From Cervus elaphus (Eukaryota > Chordata > Mammalia > Artiodactyla > Cervidae): a DNA stretch of 64,000 bases. Positions 31,755-44,683 of this stretch are shown here, piece by piece (the first letter of the stretch is position 1; every line of letters starts with the position of its first letter). A program made the position numbers and the translations under genes. The DNA is taken from assembly GCF_910594005.1 (NCBI RefSeq), contig NC_057848.1, forward strand, positions 48,873,616 to 48,937,615, read 5' to 3'. The notes beneath the pieces are model-generated. The model was given only the letters and a program-made list of their open reading frames with translations. It ran no database searches and was not told where the DNA came from.

Positions 31755-33992
31755 GGAACATTTTTCCCTTCATTTTTAAAATTAATTAATTTTATTTTAC
31801 AACATTGTATTGGTTTTGCCATACATTGACTCGAATCCACAATGGGTGTACATGTGTTCCCCATCCTGAACCCCCCTTCCACCTCCCTCCCCATCCCATC
31901 CCTCTGGGTCATCCCAGTGCACCAGCCTCGAGCATCCTGTATCATGCATCAAAACTGGACTGGCGATTCGTTTCACATATGATAATATACATGTTTCAAT
32001 GTCATTCTCCCATATCATCCCACCCTCGCCCTCTCCCAGAGAGTCTGAAAGACTGTTCAACACATCTGTGTCATTTTGCTGTCTCGCATACAGGGTTATC
32101 ATTACCATCTTTCTAAATTCCATATATATGTGTTAGTATACTGTATTGATTTTTTTTTCTTTTTTTCTGGCTTACTTCACTCTGTATAATAGGTTCCAGT
32201 TTCATCTACCTCATTAGAACTGATTCAAATGTATTCTTTTTAATGGCTGAGTAATATTCCATTGTGTATACGTACCACAGCTTTCTTATCCATTCATCTG
32301 CTGATGGACATCTAGGTTGTTTCCATGTCCTGGTTATTATAAACAGTGCTGTGATGAACATTGGAGCACACACGTCTCTTTCAATTCTGGTTTCCTCAGT
32401 GTGTATACCCAGCAGCGGGATTGCTGGGTCATATGGCAGTTCAATTTCCAGTTTTTTAAGAAATCTCCACACTGTTCACCATAGTGGCTGTACTAGTTTG
32501 CATTCCCACCAATAGTGTAAGAGGGTTCCCTTTTCTCCACACCCTCTCCAGCATTTATTGCTTGTAGACTTTTGGATAGCAGCCATTCTGACTGGTATGA
32601 AATGGTCCCTGTTTGTGGTTTTGATTTGCATTTCTCTGATAATGAGTGATGTTGAGCATCTTTTCATGTGTTTTTTAGCCATCTGTATGTCTTCTTTGGA
32701 GAAATGTCTGTTTAGTTCTTTGGCCCTCTTTCTGATTGGGTCTTTTATTTTTCTGGAATTGAGCTGCAGGAGTTGCTTGTATATTTTTGAGATTAATCCT
32801 TTGTCCATTGCTTCATTTTCTATTATTTTCTCCCATTCTGAAGGCTGTCTTTTCACCTTGCTTATAGTTTCCTTTGTTGTGCAGAAGCTTTTAATTTTAA
32901 TTAGGTCCCACTTGTTTATTTTTGCTTTTATTTCCAATATTCTGGGAGGTGGGCCATAGAGGATTCTGCTGTGGTTTATGTCAGAGAGTGTTTTGCCTAT
33001 GTTTACCTCTAGGAGTTTTATAGTTTCTGGTCTTACATTTAGATCTTTTGATCTAAAAGGATCTAAATGGATCTAAATGGATCATTTAGATCCATTTTGA
33101 GTTTGTTTTTGTGTATGGTGTTAAAAAGTGTTCTAGTTTCATTCTTTTACAAGTGGTTGACCAGTTTTCCCAGAACCACTTGTTAAAGAGATTTGTCTTA
33201 TCGCCATTGTATATTCTTCCCTCCTTTGTCAAAGATAAGGTGTCCATAGGTGCGTGGATTTATCTCTGGGCTTTCAATTTTGTTCCACTGATCTATATTC
33301 CTGTCTGTGCAAGTACCATACTGTCTTGATGACTGTAGCCTTGTAGTATACTCTGAAGTCAGGCAGGTTGATTCCTCCAGTTCCATTCTTCTTTCTTAAG
33401 ATTGCTTTGGCTATTCGAGGTTTTTTGTATTTCCATACAAATTGTGAAATTATTTGTTCTAGTTCTCTGAAAAATACCGTTGGTAGCTTGATAGGGATTG
33501 CATTGAGTCTATAGATTGCTTTGGGTATTATACTCATTTACACTATACTGATTCTTCTGATCCATGAACACGGTATATTTCTCCATCTATTTGTGTCCTC
33601 TTTGATTTCTTTCACCAGTGTTTTATAGTTTTCTATATATAGGTCTTTTGTTTCTTTAGGTAGATATATTCCTAAGTATTTTATTCTTTTTGTTGCAATG
33701 GTGAATGGAATTGTCTCCTTAATTTCTCTTTCTGTTTTCTCATTGTTAGTGTATAAGAATGCAAGGGATTTCTGTGTGTTAATTTTACATCCTGCAACTT
33801 TATTATATTCATTGATTAGCTCTAGTAATTTTCTAGTTGAGTCTTTAGGGTTTTCTATGTAGAGGATCATGTCATCTGCAAACAGTGAGAGTTTTAATTC
33901 TTCTTTTCCAATCTTGATTCCTTGCATTTCTTTTTCTGCTCTGATTGCTGTGGTCAAAACTTGAAAAACTATATTGAATAGGAGGAACATTT
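31755..33992 (-). mobile_element. 5'-truncated young L1, minus strand, with target duplication
   Basis: GGAACATTT at 31755-31763 recurs at 33984-33992. The L1 between them runs from the 3' end (about 31764, with little poly(T)) to within the reverse transcriptase. ORF2 pieces: 34053-33538 (LSLFADDMILYIENP, active site intact), 33537-33274, 32937-32476 and 32472-32206, separated by shifts and stops. The frame at 34053 begins in flanking DNA. An odd 10-base repeat interrupts it at 33048-33095. Confidence 0.85.
33048..33095. repeat. GGATCTAAAT tandem with inverted copy inside the L1
   Basis: Three near copies of GGATCTAAAT at about 33050-33081 are followed by ATTTAGATCC, their reverse complement. 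The equivalent L1 site at 12815-12840 lacks this, so it arose after insertion. It could form a short hairpin. Confidence 0.75.
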
Positions 33993-34297
33993 CTTGAAAC
34001 CCTCTGCTGTCTATGGGAAAACAGTAAGACTTGGAAGAACAGAATAAAAGCATTTAAAATTCAAAATATTGTCTAAAATATCAGGGTGATTTGTTACTCT
34101 TATTGAAAAAAATCTTATACCACACCCTGACTATCTATATTGAAAAATGGGTAGCATATACTTTCTGTCTTAAAGTTATGGGTGATTGCTCTAAAATAGA
34201 AGGTATACAGCACTGAAACTGACTACCTGCATATACAATTGAACCAGTAAGATAGAGATTGTAATATGTAAAATGTCTGATTTTAAGAAGTGCTAAT
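33993..34297. other. Unassigned segment
   Basis: AT-rich sequence between the L1 and a pair of SINEs, nothing recognised. Confidence 0.5.
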
Positions 34298-34475
34298 GGG
34301 GGCTTCCCAGGTGGCACTAGTGTTACATAACCCGCTTGGCAAATGCAGGATATTTAAGAGACATGGGTTAGATTCCTGTGTTGGAAAGATCCCCTGGAAA
34401 AGGAAATGGCAACATGCTCGAGTATTCTTGCCTGGGAAATCTCATGGACAGAGGAGCCTGGCGGGCTACAGTCCG
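34298..34475 (+). mobile_element. SINE, plus strand, left half of a head-on pair
   Basis: GGGCTTCCCAGGTGGCACTAG starts the tRNA-like part and the body continues to GGCGGGCTACAGTCCGTG. It abuts a second SINE in opposite orientation with no spacer. Confidence 0.9.
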
Positions 34476-34703
34476 TGCCTGTATACATGCTAAGCCACTT
34501 CATTCATGTCTGACTCTTTGCGACCCTATGGACTATAGCCCTCCAGGTTCCTCTGATCATGGGATTCTCCAGGCAAGAATACTGGAGTGGGTTGCCATGT
34601 CCTCCTCCAGTGGGTCTTCCTGACCCAGGGATTGAACCCATGTCTCTTATGTCTCCTGCATTGGCAGGTGGGCTCTTGACCACTGGTGCCACCTGGGGAG
34701 CCC
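34476..34703 (-). mobile_element. SINE, minus strand, right half of a head-on pair
   Basis: The reverse body runs from CATGTCTGACTCTTTGCGACC to GCCACCTGGGGAGCCC. With the preceding SINE it forms an inverted repeat with arms near 180 bases. Confidence 0.9.
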
Positions 34704-35429
34704 TAGCACCACCAGCGTGCATGCAGTGGCATCCCCAAAGAGTTTTTGATTCAAAGTTATAAGACATTTTCCATCAAGAATTTTAACCATTATTTCCATT
34801 TACACTACTGTAAAAATTCCTTCCTATTTCAGAAGTTTGAATGATATCAAAAGGGACACATTCCAAGTCTAAATTTCAAGGAACTCCATATTTCTCAAAC
34901 CTCTCTTTTTCTCTTTCTGGCCCACTATGCTAAAATTCCAAAGAACCCTATCACTTATAATCACTTGTACAGTTCTACATCTAAATCTGAAATCCAGAAA
35001 ATGATTCCCTTCCAGTAAACATGCTAATAATACTTGTTTACTATTGGTGTTTATATATATTTAATTTTTTATTGAATTGTACAAAGAAGTACACATATAA
35101 GAACTCAATCAATTATTAAAAAGTTAATACATTTATATGGCCACTTCCCAGATTAGGAAATAGAGCATTGCTAGCACATCAGTGTCATTCTTCAGTACCT
35201 CCCAGTTACTACCTCCACCCTTTTTCAAAAGCAACCACCATTCTTACTTCTAACCCCATAGATTAGGTTTTTCTGAATCATATGTTGTGGTTTGTTTTTC
35301 ACTGAACATTATGTTTGAAATATCCATCCATATAATTGTATGTAGTTATTATTATTCATTTTCATTGTTATTATAAACCATTATATGACTACATAACAAT
35401 TTATTTATCTAGTTACACGCTTATAGACA
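34704..35429. other. Unassigned segment, partly old L1-like
   Basis: 35040-35429 reads like an old L1 3' region (TTTTTTATTGAATTGTACAAAG), but I cannot fix its borders. Confidence 0.4.
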
Positions 35430-36134
35430 TTTGGTTTGATCCCACATGGAATAAAACTAGAAATAAATAACAAAAGGAAATTGGGAAATGCATGGAAATT
35501 AAACAACACACTCTTAATCACTGAGTCAAGGAAGAAATCAAAAGAGAAATTAGAAAATTTCTCAAGACAAAAATGAAAATACAACACACAAAAACTTACT
35601 GGATATAGCAAAATCAGTTCTTAAATGGGCATGTGTATTAATAAATGCTTGTATTAAATGAGGAAGAAAGATATCAAATAAGCTAACATGTGGTTCAAGG
35701 AACTAGAAAAAGGAGAACAAACTAAACCTAAAGTCAAGATAAATAAAAGAAGTAATAAAGATTAGAGCAGAAATAAATGAAATAAGTAATAGAAATACTC
35801 TTAAACAACTTGACAAAATTGAGTTGGCAGTTGGCTTATTGAAAAGATAAACAAAATTGACAAACTTTTAGTTGGACCAAAAGTAAGAGAGACAAGACTC
35901 AAAGAAAACAGGGAAATGAGGGAGATATTACAGCTAATCCCATACAAATAAAAATGATCATCAGAAATGAGTATTAACAATTATATGTGAAAATATTTGA
36001 CAATGTAGAAGAAATGGATAAATCTGTAGACACATACGACCCACAAAGAGTGAATCAAGAAGAAACAAGAAGCCCAATGTCACAGGCAACAAAAGAAAAA
36101 ATATTAATAGACAACTTGAATTCATGAAAATTAA

Positions 36135-36560
36135 AAGTATTTTTAAAAATGTATTTATTTATTTTAATTGAAGGCTAATTACTTTACAATATTGAAGTGG
36201 TTTTTGCCATACATTGACATGAATCAGCCATAAGTGTACATGTGTCCCCCATCCTGAGCCCCCCTCCCTCCCCATCCCATCCCTCAGGGTTGTCCCAGTG
36301 CCCTGGCTTTGAGTGCCCTGTTTAATGCATTGAACTTGGAGTGATGATCTATTTCACATATGGTAATATACATGTTTCAATGCTAGTCTCTCAAATCATC
36401 CCACCCTTGCCTTCTCCCACAGAGTCCAAAAGTCTGTTCTTTATATCTGTGTCTCTTTTGCTGTCTCACATATAGGGTCATTGTTACCATCTTTCTAAAT
36501 TCCAAATATATGCGTTAATATACTGTATTGGTGTTTCTCTTTCTGACTTCACTCTGTAGA
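36135..36560 (-). mobile_element. Short young L1 3' end, minus strand
   Basis: The text from GGCTAATTACTTTACAATATTG to TTCCAAATATATGCG is the bovine L1 3' UTR in reverse, as also seen at 6898 and 11565. It lies within the older L1. Confidence 0.8.
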
Positions 36561-36570
36561 ATTTAGCATC

Positions 36571-36682
36571 AAAATACTATCAATACCCCAGGCTATCCCC
36601 TTTTGAGGCTGAGACCATCCTGTTTGAGTCTGCTTTAACTGTAATAAAAAGCCTGGTGACCTTTAAAAAAAAATACTATCAA
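36571..36682 (+). pseudogene. Retroposed mRNA 3' tail with target duplication
   Basis: AAAATACTATCAA at 36571-36583 recurs at 36670-36682. The roughly 86 bases between carry AATAAA (36643-36648), then about 15 bases and a short poly(A). This is the signature of L1-driven copying of a polyadenylated transcript. Only the tail was copied, so the parent gene cannot be named from it. Confidence 0.7.
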
Positions 36683-37710
36683 CAGAGTAAAAGAATAACC
36701 CATAGAATAGAGGAGAATATTTGAAAATTATGAATCTGATAAGGGATTGATATCCAGAATATAGAAAGAATACCAAAAAACCAACAATAAAAATAGAAAT
36801 GACCTAATTTAAATATTGGTGTACTTAAATAGATAGTTGTCTGAAGAAGACACACAAACGTCCAATAAACACATGAAAATATGCTCAACATCACTAATCA
36901 CTAGGGAAATGCAAATCAAAACTACACTGAGATATCACTTCAGTCCCACTAGGATGGATATTATGAAAAAAACAGAAAATAAGAAGGTTGGTGAGGATGT
37001 GGAAAAATTGGAACCCTTGTGCACTATAGGAGTGTGAAGTTGTACATCCACTATGGAATACAATGTGGCAAACTCTCCAAAATTAATAATAGAACTACTA
37101 TATGATCTAGAAATTTCAATTTTGGATATATATACAAAAAAAATTGAAAGCAGGAGTATATTTGTAGGGTATATTTGTACACCCATGTTGATAGCAACCT
37201 TGTTTATTATAATAGCTTAAATGTGGAAGCCTCTCAAGTGTCCACTGATAAATAAATGGATAAGCAAAACATGATATATACATACATACAATGGACTATT
37301 ACTCACCCTTAAAAAGAAGAAAATTCTGACATATACTACAATGGGGATCATTCTTGAGGACATTATATTAAGTGAAATAAGCCATTCACAAAAAGACAAA
37401 TGCTATATGATTTCACTTATTTAAGGTAATTGGAATAGCCAAAATCATAGACGTGGAAAGCAAAATGGTAGTCCTTAGAGACTAGGGAGAGAGGAGAATG
37501 GGGAGTTATTGTTTAATGAGTTTGGAATTTCAATTTTACAAGATGAAAAGAAATAGAGATGGATGATGGTGATGTTGCAATTTATAAATGTATTTAGTGC
37601 CACTGAACTGTACAGATAAAAATGGTTAAAAAATTTTTTTAAAGTAAAGTAAAAATATACAAGTGTGGGAGGTTATATTTGTGATTCATATAATTGCATA
37701 TTTATGATTC

Positions 37711-37808
37711 ATGGAGTTGGTGATGGACAGGGAGGCCTGGCATGCTGCAGTCCATTGGGTCAGAAAGAGTCGGACACGACTGAGTGAGTGAATTGAACTG
37801 AACTGATA
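37711..37808 (+). mobile_element. BovB 3'-end fragment
   Basis: ATGGAGTTGGTGATGGACAG through the GAATTGAACTGAACTGA tail is the BovB 3' end. Confidence 0.85.
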
Positions 37809-38964
37809 CACAATGAATACTTCTATCTGAATTCAAAGGAAGGATAACAAAGAAATTTGTTATACAATTGCTGTATGATTAATAGCTATTTATAATAAAC
37901 CAGGATTTTTAATTTTTCCCAAAATCTGAACTAAGTATATTCGTATTTTAAAATGTAACACAAAATATTACAATAAAACCACTTGAACTCCTAAATTGAA
38001 ATACCATTTCTTCTCATTGGTGATGGTGCATAGCATTTACATGGCACTATAGAGAAAATGGTTTTTTCAAATATTTGCAGTAAAAGTTTCATATATTTGA
38101 CTTAAAATGTACTAAAAATTAGTCCATCACAGAAAAACATCCAATGAATTTTTCACTTCTTCCACAGCATTTAGCAAGTGTACATAGTGTTGCTGAGCAA
38201 TATTCTCTCTAACTGTTTTAACTTATGAGTGGAGGATCATGTTTTGTAATAAATTAAAAAAAAACTGAGAATGCAAAAACAGGGTTATTTAGTACCATAG
38301 TGAAACTTGCAACAAAGTGAAATTGACATACTTAATCATATGCAAAGTTATCAAAGCTTGAATGATAATTATTCTGAAATATTATGGAAAACGACAGTTA
38401 CTGGTATTGCTTTCCCCTGATCAAATCACTTATTTCTAAAGTTGAGTATATTGTTGGACAACACTAATTATTTGAAGGTACTTTGTCAAATTGTGCTTTA
38501 AAGTTTCCATTGTAACTTTCATCTAACCATCCATATCTACATTCTATACTTACATAGACTCTGAGTCACTTAACTTTCCTCATAGCAGTTATCAAATACC
38601 TGAAGATATCTATCTTTGCCTTATCTCACCATCATGTTTTTCCTGTTCCAGGAAAAGCAACTCAGTTTCTCTTAATTGTTCATCATAGGATATTTTTTAA
38701 GCTCCTAAAACTGTTGATTAAATTCCTATGAATATTTTAATGGTATTTTTCTCTCCCCAAAGAGATATAATCTATTCATATCCTGTATGTGATATGAAAC
38801 TTAGAAATAGTGATGTGATTATTTTATTCCTTGATCTATATAATCTGTTTATTTGCATCTTCTGCTTGAATTATATTATTTCCAAACAAAAATTTTTTGA
38901 AGCATTATTTAACACAGCAAGATGTACCCATCTTAAGAGTTCATTTCTATGTGTTTTGACAATT
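37809..38964. other. AT-rich unassigned segment
   Basis: No gene or repeat recognised. Confidence 0.5.
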
Positions 38965-39049
38965 TACAGACAGAGGAACCTGGTGGGCTACAGTCCATGG
39001 GGTCACAAAGAGTCAGGCACAACTGAGCAACTAAGCACAAACACACATA
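38965..39049 (+). mobile_element. SINE 3' fragment
   Basis: ACAGAGGAACCTGGTGGGCTACAG-like text through ACTGAGCAACTAAGCACAAAC is the last third of a ruminant SINE. Confidence 0.8.
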
Positions 39050-39059
39050 AAGCATTATG

Positions 39060-39300
39060 CTTGTTAGGGACTGAATGTTTGTGTCCCCTTAAAATTCATA
39101 GGTTGAATCCCTAACCTCCTTTGTGACTATATCTGGAGACAGGGCTTATAAGTAATTAAGTTTATATAAGGTAATAAGGGTGGGGCCTTAACCAACAGGA
39201 TTAATGTCCTCATAAGAAGAGATTTCAGAGAGCTGTCTCTCTGTGTCTGCATACATGCTCTGAGGAAAGTCCAAGTGAGGACACAGCATTATAAATCAGC
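39060..39300 (+). mobile_element. MLT1-like LTR remnant (MaLR)
   Basis: GGGACTGAATGTTTGTGTCCC, GGTTGAATCCCTAACCTCC, the GGTAATAAGGGTGGGGCC block and GTGAGGACACAGCAT match the MLT1 LTR order as I recall it. It is old and solo. Confidence 0.65.
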
Positions 39301-39352
39301 TACATACTTCAGTAAAAGTTTTTTAATTTAAAAAACAGTTGTAAATATACTT

Positions 39353-39556
39353 GAAGTGAAAGTGTTAGTCTCTCCGTCGTGTCTGACTCTTTCCGACCCC
39401 ATGGATTGTAGTCCTCCAGGTTCCTCTGTCTATGGGATTCTCCAAAGACAAGGGGTAGCCATTCCTTTCTCCAAGGGATCCTCCTGACCCAGGGATTAAA
39501 CCCAGGTCTCCCGCATTGCAGGCAGGTTCTTTACTGTCTGAGCCAGCAGGAAAGCT
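39353..39556 (-). mobile_element. SINE, minus strand
   Basis: The body from GTTAGTCTCTCCGTCGTGTC to TTTACTGTCTGAGCCAGC is a BOV-A2/Bov-tA type SINE in reverse, preceded by GAAAGTG. Confidence 0.9.
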
Positions 39557-41120
39557 ATTAATTCATCCATATTTTTGTGTGTCTCAGTAGTACATTCCTT
39601 TGTTGGTTATGAGTAATATTCCATTTATGGAAATACCACAATTGGCTGTATCCATTTACCTGTTGATGAATATTTGGGTTATTTCCAGATTTTGGGTTAT
39701 TATATATAAAACTGTTATCAACATTAATGTGCAAGTCTTGACTTTGTTTTTATTTCCCTGGGGCTAATAGCTAATAACAGAATTGGTGGGTCATATAGAA
39801 AGTGGAAAGGTATGCACAAAAAATTGCCAAAATGGAAGCATCATTTTACACTCCTATCAGGAGTATGAGAACAGAAAGTTTTCCACATAGTCATGAATAC
39901 TTGATTTTGCAGTATTTTATAAATTTTAGTTAGCATACAATGATAATATATTGCAATTTTAATTTGCATTGCTCTGATGACTGATACTGAACATTTAAAA
40001 ATTTGCATATCTGTGAGATTTTATCTTTTTTGTGCAGCATCTGCTCAAATCATTTGCTTGTTTTTAATGGGAGTTGTCTTTTATCTATTTATTATTATAT
40101 TATAAACATTATTTTTATACTCCTGATACAAATCCTTTATCTGATATACACATTTTGAGTATTTTCCTAAGTTTGACTTGTTTATTTTTCCAAATTGTGT
40201 CTTTCTAAAATCAGACATTTTGAATTCTGTTCAAATTCAATTTTCTATTTTCTTTTCATAGTTTGTGACATTTGTGCCCTGTTTAGTAAAACTCTGCCTG
40301 ACTTAGGGTCACAAAAACATTCTCATTTATTCTAAGTGTTTTATAAATATACTTATACATCTAGGTTTATCATCCATTTCAAATTCCTTTTTGAATATAT
40401 GAAATCATCATGATCAAAGTTCATTTTTTTTTTTTCACATGGGCATCCAGTTGTTCTAACAAGAGTTTTTGAAAGCTTATGTTTTTCCCATTGAATTACT
40501 TTGGCATCTTTGTTGAAAATCAACTGGAGCATAAATATGAAGGTTTATTTCTGGTCAATTTATTCTTTTCAAATTATATGTCTATGCTTCATCAATATTT
40601 CACTCTTTCAATTTTTGTAGGAAAATAATATGAAGCAGGTAGCACAATTCCTCCACTTTTCCCCTTTGTTTTCAGAATAATTTGCATTTCCATATAAATT
40701 TAGAATCAACTTGTCAGTCTCTATGAAGAAGACTGCTGGAATATTGATTAGAAATGCATTGAATCTGTGTACGAATTTAGGGAGAATTGACATTGTAACT
40801 TTGAGTTTCCAATCCATGAGCATGGTATATCTCTACATTTGTATAGGTTTTCTCTCATTATCTTAGCAATATCTTAGTTTTCAGTGTACCAATGATCTTG
40901 AATCTGCACATTTTTTGTTAAATTGAAGCAACCTTCTGGGTTTTCATTATTATTCATTAATATGGAAAACTATCATTCAATATTCAAATATTAATGAAAC
41001 TTTCATCTCTAAGATAAATCCAATTTGAGCATGTATTGTCTATTTAATATTATTTTCTGTATTTGATTTGCTAATATTTTGTTAATGATTTTTAAGTCTG
41101 TGCTCAAGAAGAATATTGGT

Positions 41121-41275
41121 CTATAGTTTTCTTTTTTTTCCCCCTTTTTTCAGCTGTGCCGTGCAGCTTGTGGTGTCTTAGATCCCTGACCAAAGATTGA
41201 ACCTGGAGCCACAGCAGTGAAAGTGTTGAGTCCTAAACACTGGACCACCAGGGAAGTCCCTGTAGTTTTCTTTTC
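41121..41275 (-). mobile_element. CHR-2-type tRNA-Glu SINE with target duplication
   Basis: CCAGGGAAGTCCC at its right end and CCCTGACCAAAGATTGAACC in the middle are the tRNA-like part of the cetartiodactyl CHR-2 family in reverse. CTATAGTTTTCTTTT on the left and CTGTAGTTTTCTTTT on the right form the target duplication. Confidence 0.8.
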
Positions 41276-41387
41276 TTTTAATGTTGTTCTCTGGCTTTGG
41301 TATAAAGGTAATATTGAGCTCCTAGAATGAGTTGAAAACTGTTCTCACATCCCTTACTTCCTGTGAAAAAATGATAGGCTTGGCATT

Positions 41388-42744
41388 ATTTCTTCCTTCA
41401 GCTCAGTTCAGTTCAGTTCAGCTGACTCTTTGGGACCCTATGGACTACAGCACACCAGGCTTCCCTCTCCATCACCAACTCCTAGAGTTTATTCAAATTC
41501 GTGTCCATCAAGTCAGTGATACCATCTCATCCTCTGTCATCCCTTTCTCCTCCTGCCTTCAATATTTCTGAACATCGGGGTCTTTTCAAATGAGTCAGTT
41601 CTTCTCATCAACTAGCCAAAGTATTGGACTTTCAGCTTCAGGATCAGTCCTTCCAATGAATATTCAGGACTGATTTCCTTTAGGATGGACTGGCTGGATC
41701 TCCTTACAGTCCAAGGGACTTTCAAGAGTATTCTCCAACACTATAGTTCAAAAGCATCAATTCTTCAGCACTCAGCTTTCTTTATAGTCCAACTCTTATA
41801 TTCATACATGACTACTGGAAAAACCATAGCTTTGACTAGATGGAGCTTTGTTGGAAAAGTAATGCCTCTGCTTTTTAATATGCTGCCTAGGTTAATCATA
41901 GCTTTTCTTCCAAGGAGCAAGCCTCTTTTAATTTCATGGCTGCAGTCACCATCTGCAGTGATTTTGGAGCCCAAAAAATAAAGTCTTTCACTGTTTCTGT
42001 TGTTTCCCCATCTATTTGCTGTGTGATAGGACCAAATGCCACGATCTTAGTTGTTTGAATGTTGAGTTTTAAGCCAACTTTTTCACTCTCCTCTTTCTCT
42101 TTCATCAAGAGGCTCTTTAGTTCTTCTTTGCTTTCTGCCATATGGGTGCTGTCGTTGGCATATCTGAGGTTATTGATATTTCTCTCGGCAATCTTGATTC
42201 CAGCTTTTGCTTAATCTAGCCCAGGGTTTTGCATGATGTTCTCTGCATATAAGTTAAATAATCAAGGTGACAATATGCAGCCTTGATGTACTCCTTTCCT
42301 GATATGGAACCAGTCTCTTGTTCCATGTCCAGTTCTAACTGTTGCTTATTGACCTGCATACAGATTTCTCAGGAGGCAGGGCAGGTGGCCTGGTATTCCC
42401 ATCTCTTTAAAAATTGTCAACAGTTTGTTGTGATCCACACAGTCAAAGGCCTTGGCATAGTCAATAAAGCAGAAGTAGATGTTTTTCTGGAATTCTTGCT
42501 TTTTTGATGATCCAGAGGATGTTGGCAATTTGATCTCTGGTTCCTCTGCCTTTTCTCAATCCAGTTTGAACATCTGGAAGTTCATGGTTCATGTACTGTT
42601 GAAGCCTGTTTTGGAGAATTTTGAGCATTGCCTTGGTAGCGTGTGAGTTGAGTGTGATCGTTCAGTAGTTCGAACATTCGTTCACATTGCCTTTCTTTGG
42701 GATTGGAATGAAAACTGACCTTTCTCAGTTTTCATTTCTTCCTT
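41388..42744 (-). mobile_element. BovB LINE, minus strand, 5'-truncated, with target duplication
   Basis: ATTTCTTCCTT at 41388-41398 recurs at 42734-42744. The element begins with the CTCAGTTCAGTTCAGTTCAG tail and ends in the reverse transcriptase. The piece 42528-42346 encodes CFIDYAKAFDCVDH, a conserved RT block. Frames are broken by shifts. It sits inside the old L1, whose text rejoins cleanly. Confidence 0.9.
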
Positions 42745-43014
42745 AAGTATTTTAAATAATTTACCTGTGAAGCAACTTGGTTATGGAGTTTTGTTTGTAA
42801 GAATGTTATAAATTATGAATTCAGTTTCATTGATAGGTATGACTATCCAAATTTTCTAATTTTTATATATGTTTTAGTGATTTAAGTGATTTCTAGAAGT
42901 GTGTTTATTTCATCTATGTTGTCAAATTTATTGTTATAAATTTTAAGTCTCATCATTATTTTAAATTCCATATGATTGATAAAGGTACTCTTTTATCTCT
43001 CATATTTCTAATTT

Positions 43015-43080
43015 GTTTTCTTTCATTGACTAGAGGTTTTCATTGACTAGAAGTTTTCTTTCAATTAACTAGAGGTTTAT
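43015..43080. repeat. Three-copy TTTCATTGACTAGAGGTT tandem
   Basis: Three imperfect units of 18-22 bases stand within the old L1 ORF2 region, a local duplication. Confidence 0.7.
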
Positions 43081-43769
43081 CAGTTTATTCATATTTTCAA
43101 AGAACCCATGTTTGTTTTCATTAAATTTTCTCTATTGTTTTTCTGTTTTCTAATTCACTGATTGAATTCTTAAATTTATTTCCCTTCTTTTTACTCTGGT
43201 TTAACTTGTTGTTTATTTCTTTATTTTCAGCTTCACGAGATGGCAGTTTAGACAGCTGATTTTAGACTTTTGAGAAAAAGCATTTAATGCTATAAATTTC
43301 TTGCTAAGTATTGTGCTATCTGCATTCTACAAATTCTGATATGTTGTGATTTCATTTTCATTCACCTCAAAGCTTTTTCTAATTTCCCTTGTAAATTTTT
43401 CTTTAGCCTATGATTTATTTCAAAGTATGTTTTTTAGTTTATAAACATTTCAAATATTTTCAGATATCTTTTTTAGTATTAATTTCTAATTTGATATTTC
43501 TGTTTTCAGCAAACATATAATAAGAATTTAGATTTATTGAGAGTTGCTGGTTTAGCATATGGTCTGTTTTAAAATTTTTTATTGAAATATAGTTGATATA
43601 TAATAAGTTAAAGATGTATAGTAAGGTGGTTTACAGTTTTTAATATTTATGCTTCATTTTTAGTTATTATAAAATATTTGCTATATTGCCCACATAGTAC
43701 AATATATCCTTATAGCTTATTTTATACCTAATAATCATGGTCATTTATCTTTTTTAAAGCTACTTGCAC

Positions 43770-44683
43770 AACCATGAAATCTATACGTAACAATCGTTTT
43801 CACAAAGATGACCTGAAAAGTCTCATCAAATTCCTTTTGAAGAAATTTAGTTTGAGCAACCAATCAGAAAAAACATAATCTGACAGATTTTTAGTGTACC
43901 AGTGTTGGCTTCTAGGGGTCTCCATTTATTTTTCTAAGTGATCATGAATCCTCATATTAATAATATAGAATAGTGCTGAAGATTGAGGTCAGTCTCTCCA
44001 GACATTCTTAAATTTTTGATAAAGTGACATGCTGAGTCTGGAATCATCATTCCCATTTTTCTGCAAGTCTTCAACAGTCACTGATGGAGGTTTATTCAAC
44101 CTCTGCAATTTATGTAAATATTTTAAAAAATATTTAAATTTTTTTAGGCAGATTTATATTCATTTTGACCGTTAAGGAGAGCCACCCTCAACAAAGGAGG
44201 CTGAATGCAAAGGTGGGCAGTGTGTTTTTCTGGTTCTAAGAGAGGTTCCCAATCACCCCCAAATTATCTTCTTTTTTCAAACTATGATTCCTTTGGAGAG
44301 TTGGGCATATACTTCTCTCCTTGTTACAGATGGGAACACAGTCCTACTGTTACTTACGGGAATTTATCTATCTCTCAGGTATGTTGGAACAGAAAGAAAG
44401 ACTTAACAAGTGTCTTTCTTTGCCACTGAACAAGGGTGATCACTTCTAAATGCCCTGTTGAAAGGAGAAGACCTGGGTTTAAGTGATAATTGTGACACTC
44501 CTAGTTGTCAAATCTCAACTACATTACCCTCTCCACAGTTTGGTTTTCTTTTCCATGAATGCAGGATAACAATACTTACTTATTTTACAGGGATATTGGG
44601 AGAATTAAAGGTTCTTTATATAGAATGCTTTGCATATACTAGATGTTCAGTAATAGTAGCTCCTATCAGTATTATCACCATCT
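43770..44683. other. Unassigned segment
   Basis: No gene or repeat recognised. Modest reading frames at 44205-44429 and 44458-44688 have no features. Confidence 0.5.

Larger units (their letters stand above)
35430..37680 (+). mobile_element. Old L1, plus strand, ORF2 to 3' end, with two nested insertions
   Basis: ORF2 text such as GGAATAAAACTAGAAATAAAT (35449) and, after the insertions, GTCTGAAGAAGACACACAAACG (36838) and the ORF2 C-terminal frame 36837-37037 belong to one old element. A young L1 tail (about 36135-36560) and an mRNA-tail retrocopy (36584-36669) interrupt it. All frames are broken. Confidence 0.7.
39570..43560 (-). mobile_element. Old L1, minus strand, with nested SINE and BovB
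   Basis: The order 3' to 5' is clear: TATTCCATTTATGG (3' coding end) at about 39618, ORF2 core toward 41110, then continuing at 42745-43560 after insertions. A CHR-2 SINE (41136-41260) and a BovB (41399-42733) interrupt it. The element is heavily mutated. 43560-43760 looks like further old L1 3' text of another copy. Confidence 0.65.
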
